Below, one piece after another: positions 16,197-22,627 of a stretch of 34,137 nucleotides of DNA (position 1 is its first letter; each line of letters starts with the position of its first letter). This stretch comes from an uncultured Clostridia bacterium (GTDB taxonomy: Bacteria > Bacillota > Clostridia > Christensenellales > Borkfalkiaceae): assembly GCA_947632505.1 (NCBI GenBank), contig CANRPN010000010.1:1-34137 (forward strand). Direction: 5' to 3'. Under the pieces are notes generated by a model. It was not told the origin of the DNA. It ran no database searches and saw only the letters and a list, made by a program, of their open reading frames with translations. Position numbers and translations under genes: made by a program.

Positions 16197-17066
16197 TTAT
16201 TTTATGATCCTTGCACAGGCGACGGCGAGCGCGCCCGGGCCGATATGGCAGCTCACGGACAGAGAAAGGGGGTCTACATATTTTAAGGGAATGCCGGGGA
16301 AAGCGGCTTTGAGTTCTTTCGCAAAAATATCCGCTTCCTCGTAGTTGGCCGTGTGGGCCACCGCAAGCATCATTTCTCCTTGTTTCACCAAGTCGGCAAA
16401 GCGGGTGGAAAAATCGTGACGGATCGCGTCGATCATCACCGCTTTGGCCTGTTTGAGGGAATGCACCTTTTTGAAAGCGTCGAGCTTTTCCCCTTGGATC
16501 TGCAATACGGGTTTGATTTTGAGGATAGTGCCGATCAGCGCGGCCGCGGGGGTGAGGCGGCCTCCCTTTTTGAGATATTTTAAGGTATCGAGGGAGATGT
16601 AGATGCTGCTGTCGAACTTGGTCCGTGTCAAAATCTCGGCGATCTCCGCGGCGCTCTTTCCCTGCTTTGCGAGGGTCATGGCGTCCTCCACGCTCTGTTT
16701 TTGGGTGATCGAGATCCGCTGGTTGTCTACAACGGCCACTCTTCCGCCAAATTCGTTGGCAATGCTCATCGCGGTATGACAGGACTCAGAAAGCCCGCTG
16801 GACATGGGGATATGCACGATCTCGTCATAGGTTTTCAAGAGTTCTTCCCAAAGTTCCTTGACCGCTTCGGGGGACGGTTGGGAAGTGGAGACGGAAGCCT
16901 CGCCCTTCAAGTGTTCATAGAACTGCGGTTGAGTGAGGTCAATGTCCTCGAAATGTTGTTCCCCGTCGATCAAAAAGGGCATCGAGAGTACGGAAATTCC
17001 CAGTTTCTCCGCTTCTGCCTGTGTGATGCCGCTGTTTGAATCGGTCACGATTCTCACGTTTGCCAT
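16197..17066 (-). CDS. DegV family fatty-acid binding protein
   Basis: Cytoplasmic DegV-fold protein (289 aa) that binds a fatty acid; in some Bacillota such proteins (FakB) present the fatty acid to the kinase FakA. Diagnostic parts are VRIVTDSNSGI at the N-terminus, SVSTSQPSPE, HIPMSSGLSES and the C-terminal CHIGPGALAVA. The ORF track starts at a TTG six codons upstream (17084); the ATG at 17066 gives the family N-terminus MANVRIVTDS and is preceded by GGAGAG about ten bases upstream. A strong minus-strand promoter lies upstream, divergent from nfnA. No fakA is in the window. Confidence 0.94.
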   Translation of the reverse strand: MANVRIVTDSNSGITQAEAEKLGISVLSMPFLIDGEQHFEDIDLTQPQFYEHLKGEASVSTSQPSPEAVKELWEELLKTYDEIVHIPMSSGLSESCHTAMSIANEFGGRVAVVDNQRISITQKQSVEDAMTLAKQGKSAAEIAEILTRTKFDSSIYISLDTLKYLKKGGRLTPAAALIGTILKIKPVLQIQGEKLDAFKKVHSLKQAKAVMIDAIRHDFSTRFADLVKQGEMMLAVAHTANYEEADIFAKELKAAFPGIPLKYVDPLSLSVSCHIGPGALAVACARIIK

Positions 17067-17115
17067 ATTTCTTTTACTCTCCAAAAAAGTTCACTTCGTT
17101 AATGAAGTCACTGAG

Positions 17116-17144
17116 ATTATAACAAAAGCGATGAAAAACGTCAA
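17116..17144 (-). promoter_or_regulatory. Sigma-A promoter for degV
   Basis: On the minus strand TTGACG (17144-17139), 17 bp, TATAAT (17121-17116). It points away from the nfnAB promoter. Confidence 0.83.
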
Positions 17145-17181
17145 GAAAATCTTTCGGCTTTTCGAAATTTTTTTCGCGTGC

Positions 17182-17210
17182 TTGACAGCTTTCCATATTA
17201 AATGTATAAT
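17182..17210 (+). promoter_or_regulatory. Consensus sigma-A promoter for nfnAB
   Basis: TTGACA (17182-17187), 17 bp, TATAAT (17205-17210): a full match to the -35/-10 consensus with optimal spacing. The -10 box ends only six bases before the nfnA ATG, so the transcript should begin at or next to the start codon. Confidence 0.88.
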
Positions 17211-17216
17211 GAAACC

Positions 17217-18050
17217 ATGTTCCGTATCGTAAACAAACAAAAATTGAACGAAACGGTCGTCCGCATGGAGATCGAGGCGCCTCTCGTCGCCCGCAAGGCC
17301 GAGGCGGGGCAGTTCGTCATCCTCCGCGCCGATGAGCGGGGGGAACGCATTCCCCTCACGATCGCGGGATACGACAGGGAAAAGGGGACGATCGAGATCA
17401 TCTTCCAGATCGTCGGCGGGGCGACCCTTTGCCTCAACGCGCGGAAGGCGGGGGAGAGCCTCCCGGATCTCGTCGGGCCGCTGGGGGTTCCGACTGCGCT
17501 TGAAGGGTTGAAGAAGGTCGCGGTCGTCGGCGGGGGAGTCGGATGCGCCATCGCCCTTCCCGTCGCAAGAAAGCTCAAAGAACTCGGCGCAGAGGTCACG
17601 AGCATCGTAGGCTTCCGCGGCCGTGAGCTCGTCATCTTGGAGGAGGAATTTAGGGCATGCAGCGATCGCTTCTTTCTCACGACGGACGACGGCAGCTACG
17701 GGGAAAAGGGCAATGTCTGCGCGCCGCTCAGCCGGCTGCTGCAAGAGGAGACATTCGACGAGGTCATCACGATCGGGCCGCTTGTCATGATGAAATTTGT
17801 TGCTGCGGCGACGAGACCTTACGGGATCAAGACGATTGCGAGCATGGATCCGATCATGATCGACGGCACGGGCATGTGCGGCTGCTGCCGTCTGAGCGTC
17901 GGCGGCGAGACGAAATTTGCCTGTGTGGACGGTCCCGATTTCGATGCGCACCTCGTCGATTTCGACGAAGCGATCCGTCGCTCCCGCATTTATACGGATT
18001 TTGAATCCCGCAAGCGGGAAGAACACTGTAATTTATTGAAACTGAAATGA
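17217..18050 (+). CDS. nfnA: NfnA / sulfide dehydrogenase beta-type flavoprotein subunit
   Basis: FAD- and [2Fe-2S]-containing subunit (277 aa) of the electron-bifurcating NADH-dependent ferredoxin:NADP oxidoreductase family, also annotated as sulfide dehydrogenase subunit SudB. It has the ferredoxin-reductase FAD-binding part (AGQFVILRADERGERIPLTIAG), a nucleotide-binding part beginning VAVVGGGVGCAIALPVA, and the C-terminal cluster motif GTGMCGCCRLSVGG...FACVDGPDFD. The ORF track begins at 17202, which lies inside the -10 box; ATG 17217 is the first usable start and gives the family N-terminus. There is no Shine-Dalgarno sequence, consistent with a leaderless mRNA. It overlaps nfnB by 4 bp (ATGA). 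Function as NfnA is strongly suggested by the partner; the in vivo electron partners are inferred. Confidence 0.9.
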   Translation: MFRIVNKQKLNETVVRMEIEAPLVARKAEAGQFVILRADERGERIPLTIAGYDREKGTIEIIFQIVGGATLCLNARKAGESLPDLVGPLGVPTALEGLKKVAVVGGGVGCAIALPVARKLKELGAEVTSIVGFRGRELVILEEEFRACSDRFFLTTDDGSYGEKGNVCAPLSRLLQEETFDEVITIGPLVMMKFVAAATRPYGIKTIASMDPIMIDGTGMCGCCRLSVGGETKFACVDGPDFDAHLVDFDEAIRRSRIYTDFESRKREEHCNLLKLK

Positions 18051-19423
18051 AAAACAATTCAACGACAAAAACGCCCATGCCCGTGCAACCGCCCGAGGAG
18101 CGGATAAAAAACTTCCGCGAAGTGGCGCTCGGTTACTCCGCGGAGCAGGCGCGGCAGGAGGCGGAGCGCTGTCTGCACTGTAAAAACCGCCCCTGTGTGC
18201 AGGGCTGTCCCGTGGGGGTCGCCATTCCCGATTTCATTGCCCTCGTTAAGGAGGGGAATTTCGAGGAGGCGTACGGGGTCATCTCGCGCACTTCGCTGCT
18301 TCCCGCCGTTTGCGGGCGGGTCTGTCCGCAGGAAAACCAATGCGAAAAATTTTGCGTGCGCGGCATCAAGGGGGAATCGGTCGGTATCGGCAGGTTGGAG
18401 CGGTTCGTCGCCGATTTTCACGCAAGCAACGGCCAACCCACTGAGCCGAGTACGGCAAATGGACGGCGCGTGGCGGTCATCGGCTCGGGGCCCGCGGGGC
18501 TCTCGTGTGCGGGGGAGCTCGCAAGGCGGGGGTATGCAGTCACCGTGTTTGAGGCGCTGCATGTCGCGGGCGGGGTGCTCGTCTATGGCATTCCCGAGTT
18601 CCGCCTTCCGAAGGAGATCGTCGCGCGTGAGGTCGCAGGGCTCAAAGCGCTCGGCGTGAACTTCGTCACGAATGCGGTCATCGGCAGGACGCTCACCGTA
18701 GAGGAACTCAAAGCGGAGGGCTTCGAAGCGGTGTTTCTCGGCACGGGCGCAGGACTTCCCAATTTTATGGGGATCAAGGGGGAGAATGCCAAAGGAGTAT
18801 TCTCTGCCAACGAATATCTCACCCGCGTCAATCTCATGAAGGCGTACGAGGAGGGGAGCGAGACGCCCGTGTTTCGCGCAAAGAAAGTCGCGGTCGTGGG
18901 CGGCGGGAATGTCGCCATGGACGCGGCGCGCACGGCGAGACGGCTGGGCGCGGAGGTGACGGTCGTCTATCGCAGATCCCGCGCCGAGCTTCCCGCAAGG
19001 CGGGAGGAGGCGGAGCACGCCGAAGAGGAGGGCGTCCGTTTCCGTCTTCTTACCGGTCCGAAGGAGATCCTGACGGACGCTGAGGAGAATGTCATCGGAA
19101 TGAAGTGCGTGGAGATGGAGCTCGGCGAGCCGGACGGTTCTGGCCGCCGCCGTCCCGTCGACCGGGCGGGCAGCGAATTTGTGCTCGAAGCCGACTGTGT
19201 GATCATGGCGCTCGGCACCTCGCCCAACCCGCTCTTAAAGCGCACGACGGCGGGGCTGGAAACGGGGAAGCGGGGGGAGATCGTCGCCGACGAGAACGGA
19301 AAAACTTCGCTCGAAGGGGTCTTTGCGGGCGGAGACGCAGTCACGGGCTCGGCAACGGTCATTCTCGCAATGGGCGCAGGCAAGCGCGCCGCCCAAGCCA
19401 TGGATGAGTATTTGAACAAATAA
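18047..19423 (+). CDS. nfnB: NfnB / glutamate-synthase small-chain-like subunit
   Basis: Partner flavoprotein of NfnA, 458 aa; the family was long annotated as gltA, the NADPH glutamate synthase beta chain. The N-terminal iron-sulfur region has the cysteine sets CLHCKNRPCVQGCPVG and CGRVCPQENQCEKFC, followed by an FAD motif GSGPAGLSCAG and an NAD(P) motif GGGNVAMDAARTARRLG, and ends with the FAD-contacting GVFAGGDAVTGSATVILAMG. No glutamate synthase large subunit is nearby, and the 4-bp overlap with nfnA argues for an Nfn-type complex that couples NADH, NADPH and ferredoxin pools in the cytoplasm of an anaerobe. A perfect GC-rich hairpin follows the stop codon. Confidence 0.9.
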   Translation: MKNNSTTKTPMPVQPPEERIKNFREVALGYSAEQARQEAERCLHCKNRPCVQGCPVGVAIPDFIALVKEGNFEEAYGVISRTSLLPAVCGRVCPQENQCEKFCVRGIKGESVGIGRLERFVADFHASNGQPTEPSTANGRRVAVIGSGPAGLSCAGELARRGYAVTVFEALHVAGGVLVYGIPEFRLPKEIVAREVAGLKALGVNFVTNAVIGRTLTVEELKAEGFEAVFLGTGAGLPNFMGIKGENAKGVFSANEYLTRVNLMKAYEEGSETPVFRAKKVAVVGGGNVAMDAARTARRLGAEVTVVYRRSRAELPARREEAEHAEEEGVRFRLLTGPKEILTDAEENVIGMKCVEMELGEPDGSGRRRPVDRAGSEFVLEADCVIMALGTSPNPLLKRTTAGLETGKRGEIVADENGKTSLEGVFAGGDAVTGSATVILAMGAGKRAAQAMDEYLNK

Positions 19424-19428
19424 ATTTT

Positions 19429-19463
19429 GCCCCGCCTCCGCGCCGTAGGCGCGGAGGCGGGGC
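19429..19463. repeat. Perfect GC-rich hairpin after nfnB
   Basis: 16-bp perfect stem GCCCCGCCTCCGCGCC with loop GTA and exact complement. It begins six bases after the nfnB stop codon. There is no T tract on either side, so termination would be atypical. It belongs structurally with the hairpins after pfkA and carA. Confidence 0.85.
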
Positions 19464-19498
19464 TTCTAATTGCCGCGCCGCCCGCATACAAATAGAGC

Positions 19499-20215
19499 AT
19501 GAATTTTGTTTATCGTCACAGGGTGGCGTTTGGGGCGCTGGCGCTCATTCTGACGGTCGCTTTCACGCTCGGCGTCTGTTTTTTTGCGCTTGCGGGGACG
19601 ACCGCCGAGGCGAACCGCCTCACAGTCGTGCTCGATGCGGGCCACGGCGGAGTAGACGGCGGGGTCGTCGGCACAAAGACAGGCGTCAAGGAGAGCGACA
19701 TCAACCTCAAAATCACATATTTGGTCAAAGAACGGTTCGAAGAAGCGGGCTTTGCGGTCGTTCTCACCCGCAGGACGGAGGCGGGCCTGTACGGAATGGC
19801 GACAGCGGGCTATAAGAAAAGAGATATGCAGCGTCGTGCGGAGATCATTCAGAGCTCCTCTCCCGCGTTGGTTGTTTCGGTGCACCAGAATTTCTTTTCG
19901 CTCACGTCGCGGCGGGGCGCGCAGGTCTTTTTTAAGGAGAGTTCGGAATCCTCCCAAGCGCTCGCATGCAGCATCCAGGCGGCGCTCAACAGCATGCCGG
20001 AGTGCGTCAAGCGCAGCGATCCGCTGAAAGGAGATTATTTCATCCTCAACTCCTCGCCTGCGCCCGCGGTGATCGTGGAATGCGGATTTTTGTCCAATCC
20101 GGAGGACGAAGCGCTCTTGCTTTCCGAAAATTATCAGCGAAAATTGGCGGAAGCCGTGGTATCGGGAGCGATCGGATTTCTTTCTTCTTCCGCAAATTTG
20201 AGAGATTTCGGTTGA
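19499..20215 (+). CDS. N-acetylmuramoyl-L-alanine amidase, CwlD-like
   Basis: Amidase_3 family zinc enzyme that cleaves the bond between N-acetylmuramic acid and the peptide stem of peptidoglycan. The 238-aa protein has an N-terminal membrane anchor or signal (about 9-33) and then a complete catalytic domain: LDAGHGG (His49), KESDIN (Glu65), SVHQNFF (His129) and VECGFLSNPED (Glu194). Its length and architecture match B. subtilis CwlD (about 237 aa), which prepares spore cortex peptidoglycan for germination, but a vegetative amidase role cannot be excluded, as no other sporulation gene is present in the window. The ribosome-binding site is weak (AGAG). The downstream promoter overlaps its stop codon. 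Confidence 0.88.
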   Translation: MNFVYRHRVAFGALALILTVAFTLGVCFFALAGTTAEANRLTVVLDAGHGGVDGGVVGTKTGVKESDINLKITYLVKERFEEAGFAVVLTRRTEAGLYGMATAGYKKRDMQRRAEIIQSSSPALVVSVHQNFFSLTSRRGAQVFFKESSESSQALACSIQAALNSMPECVKRSDPLKGDYFILNSSPAPAVIVECGFLSNPEDEALLLSENYQRKLAEAVVSGAIGFLSSSANLRDFG

Positions 20216-20240
20216 CTTATCGCTTCGCGCATGATATAAT
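20212..20240 (+). promoter_or_regulatory. Sigma-A promoter for thioesterase-car unit
   Basis: TTGACT (20212-20217) overlaps the amidase stop codon; 17 bp; TATAAT (20235-20240). The -10 box ends nine bases before the ATG at 20250, leaving almost no leader. Confidence 0.85.
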
Positions 20241-20249
20241 ACCAAGGAT

Positions 20250-20990
20250 ATGAGCGGCTACTGCCATACAAGGAGCTTTGCGCTCCGTTATACCGATTTT
20301 GATTTCCGGGACGAATTGAAGCCGTCCACGCTTCTCGCAATGGCGCAGGAAGTCGCCGCGTCGAGCGCGGACGAGCTCGGCTTCGGTTATGAGGCGCTGA
20401 AAGAAAAGAATTACGGATTTATCACCGTCAATACTTACTGCGAGCTCTTTACTCCCGCCAAGCTCGGCGATGTGCTCACGGTAGAGACGTGGCCTCTTCC
20501 GCCGCGGCATGTCATTTTCGAACGGGACTATCGCATCAAAAATCAAAAAGGGGAAATCATTGCGCTGCTGGCTTCACGCTGGTGTCTCATTGATTTACCC
20601 CGTTTTTCTATGTTGCAGCCAACGGCGCTTGGCGAGGTGCATGAGCGCTGTCCCTACAATCCCGAAAAAATGCTCGAAGTGCCCGATTGGAAAATTCCCA
20701 AGCTCTCGGGCGGAAAGGAGGTCCGCCGCAGGACCGTTACCCAAACCGACTGCGATCATTATCTTCACGCGAACAATACCAGATATGCCGATTTCTTTCT
20801 CGACTGCCTTTCCATGGCAGAGATGCGGCTGGTAAAATTTTTCCAAATCGCCTATAATAAGCAGGCGAAGGAGGGGACCGAGCTCACGTTTTTCCGGAAG
20901 GACGACGGCGGCTGCACCCTGCTGGAAGCGCGCGCAGAGGATGCGATCGTGGCGCAATTCCGCATCGGATTCGGGGAGGAAAGAAGATGA
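20250..20990 (+). CDS. Acyl-ACP thioesterase, FatA-like
   Basis: Double hot-dog protein (246 aa) that releases fatty acids from acyl carrier protein. The first hot-dog starts with the strand ALRYTDFDFRDELKPSTLLAMAQE; the second carries DCDHYLHANNTRYADFFLD, which matches the D-x-D-x3-H-x-N-N-x2-Y active-site signature of bacterial and plant FatA proteins. Such enzymes occur singly in many anaerobic Bacillota and probably adjust membrane fatty acids or recycle acyl-ACP. An AAGGA lies only one base before the ATG, too close to act as a normal ribosome-binding site, and the predicted transcript starts 2-4 bases before the ATG, so initiation is probably leaderless or nearly so. It overlaps the next gene by 4 bp. 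Confidence 0.88.
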   Translation: MSGYCHTRSFALRYTDFDFRDELKPSTLLAMAQEVAASSADELGFGYEALKEKNYGFITVNTYCELFTPAKLGDVLTVETWPLPPRHVIFERDYRIKNQKGEIIALLASRWCLIDLPRFSMLQPTALGEVHERCPYNPEKMLEVPDWKIPKLSGGKEVRRRTVTQTDCDHYLHANNTRYADFFLDCLSMAEMRLVKFFQIAYNKQAKEGTELTFFRKDDGGCTLLEARAEDAIVAQFRIGFGEERR

Positions 20991-21505
20991 GCAAGGGAGT
21001 GAGACCGCGCGTCGATCGCCGCAGCGGACCGGTAAAATTCGTAAAGTTGATGAGGATCCTCTTTCTCCTTCTGACGATCGTCATTGTTCCCGTTGTGATG
21101 ATCCTCACGGCGCTCGCCTGCAATGTGAAGGGGGTGCCGTGCGTCATTCTCTCCGTCATAGTCGCCGCGCTGGTCGTATTTTGGCTCACGGTCTACGGGT
21201 TCTATGCGATGCGGGTCTCTATGGGGACCGTGCTCGGCACGGAGATCACCGATAAGGTAGTTCACCTGCATACCAAGCGCAAAATTTTTACATATGACGT
21301 CAAAATGGGCTGTGTGGCCGTCAAAGTAAGAGGAAACCGCTATGTCTGCACCTTCGAGACGCAGGATTCGCGGGATAAATTCACATTCTACCGGCATGCG
21401 CCGTTCAGTAAATTTTCGGACAGACAGTTTTCCGAGGACGACATCGCGGCTTTCTGCCCCGGATTCGAGGGCGGAGACTATTCCGTGCTGAGAGGAGACA
21501 GATGA
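20987..21505 (+). CDS. Small two-helix membrane protein, function unknown
   Basis: 172 aa. A basic N-terminus (RPRVDRRSGPVKFVKLMR) leads into two predicted membrane helices (about 24-45 and 51-72), followed by a soluble C-terminal part of about 100 residues facing the cytoplasm by the positive-inside rule. I do not recognise the family. It overlaps the thioesterase by 4 bp at its start and carA by 4 bp at its end (ATGA in both cases), so it is tightly embedded in the operon and presumably translated with its neighbours. A topologically similar two-helix protein follows carB; I could not see convincing sequence similarity between their soluble parts. Confidence 0.75.
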   Translation: MSKGVRPRVDRRSGPVKFVKLMRILFLLLTIVIVPVVMILTALACNVKGVPCVILSVIVAALVVFWLTVYGFYAMRVSMGTVLGTEITDKVVHLHTKRKIFTYDVKMGCVAVKVRGNRYVCTFETQDSRDKFTFYRHAPFSKFSDRQFSEDDIAAFCPGFEGGDYSVLRGDR

Positions 21506-22557
21506 AGAAGAAGGCATACGTCACGCTGGAAAACGGGAAAGTGTTCGAGGGATGGTCTTTCGGCGCCGAGCGGGAGACGGTCGGCGAGCTCGTGTTCACC
21601 ACGGGCATGACGGGCTATCTCGAAACGCTCACCGACCCCAGCTATTTCGGACAGATCGTCACGCAGACCTTTCCGCTCATCGGCAACTACGGGGTCATTC
21701 CCCCCGATTTTGAAAGCCGAAAGAGCTGGGTCACCGCCTACATCGTACGGGAAAAATGCGACGCTCCCTCCAATTTCCGTTCGGAGGGCGCGCTCGAAGG
21801 ATATTTGAAGCAGCAGGGGGTGCCCGCCGTGTACGGCGTGGATACCCGCGAACTCACCCGCACCGTGCGCGAGGCGGGCGTGATGAACGCGGCAATCTCG
21901 TTCAAACCGTTCACCGACTTTGAAGCGCTCAGAGCCTACCGCGTGAAGGATGCGGTCAAGTCGGTCACTTCGGAAGAGATCCGGGAGTACGGGGTACGGG
22001 GAAACACGGAGGTCGTGCTCTATGATTTCGGGGCAAAGGCGAACATCGAGCGGGAGCTTGTGAACAGGGGCTGCCATGTGACGGTGGTGCCTGCGAACTT
22101 TCCCGCGGAGGAGGTCCTTGCGCGCGATCCCGCCGGTATCATGCTTGCGAACGGTCCGGGTGATCCCGCCGAGAACACGGAGATCATCGAAAACATCAAA
22201 AAACTTGCGGGCAGAAAGCCGATTTTCGGCATCTGTCTCGGCCACCAGCTGTTTGCGCTCGCAATGGGCGGGCAGACGCGCAAGATGAAGTACGGCCACC
22301 GCGGCGCCAACCAGCCCGTCAAAGAACTGAAAACGGGGCGGGTGTTCATCACGAGCCAAAACCACGGGTACGAGGTCGTGTCCGAATCGCTCAAATGCGG
22401 CACGCTCTCCTTTGTCAATGCCAACGACGGCACCTGCGAGGGGGTGGACTATCCCGAGCTGGACGCCACAACGGTGCAATTCCATCCCGAGGCTTGCAGC
22501 GGCCCCCGCGACGCCAATTTCCTCTTTGAAAATTTTATTGAGAGGATGAGAAGATAA
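21502..22557 (+). CDS. carA: Carbamoyl-phosphate synthase small (glutaminase) subunit
   Basis: Hydrolyses glutamine and passes ammonia to CarB for carbamoyl phosphate, precursor of pyrimidines and arginine. At 351 aa it has the N-terminal CPSase domain (LENGKVFEGWSFGAERETVGE, YGVDTRELTR) and a C-terminal class I glutamine amidotransferase domain with the nucleophile Cys245 in GICLGHQL and the His-Glu pair in FHPEA. The ATG overlaps the upstream stop codon. The gene is followed by a perfect GC-rich hairpin and then carB. No pyrimidine attenuator or PyrR-binding site is apparent in the immediate upstream sequence. Confidence 0.96.
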   Translation: MKKKAYVTLENGKVFEGWSFGAERETVGELVFTTGMTGYLETLTDPSYFGQIVTQTFPLIGNYGVIPPDFESRKSWVTAYIVREKCDAPSNFRSEGALEGYLKQQGVPAVYGVDTRELTRTVREAGVMNAAISFKPFTDFEALRAYRVKDAVKSVTSEEIREYGVRGNTEVVLYDFGAKANIERELVNRGCHVTVVPANFPAEEVLARDPAGIMLANGPGDPAENTEIIENIKKLAGRKPIFGICLGHQLFALAMGGQTRKMKYGHRGANQPVKELKTGRVFITSQNHGYEVVSESLKCGTLSFVNANDGTCEGVDYPELDATTVQFHPEACSGPRDANFLFENFIERMRR

Positions 22558-22567
22558 AAAAGCAGTT

Positions 22568-22604
22568 CCCGCCCGCCCCCGCGCAGGGCGCGGGGGCGGG
22601 CGGG
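22568..22604. repeat. Perfect GC-rich hairpin between carA and carB
   Basis: 17-bp perfect stem (CCCGCCCGCCCCCGCGC and complement) with loop AGG. Its arms are nearly the same as those of the palindrome after pfkA. It is 11 bases after the carA stop codon and 24 bases before the carB start, with no T tract. Confidence 0.88.
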
Positions 22605-22627
22605 AGCGTCGTTTATAAGGAAACAAC

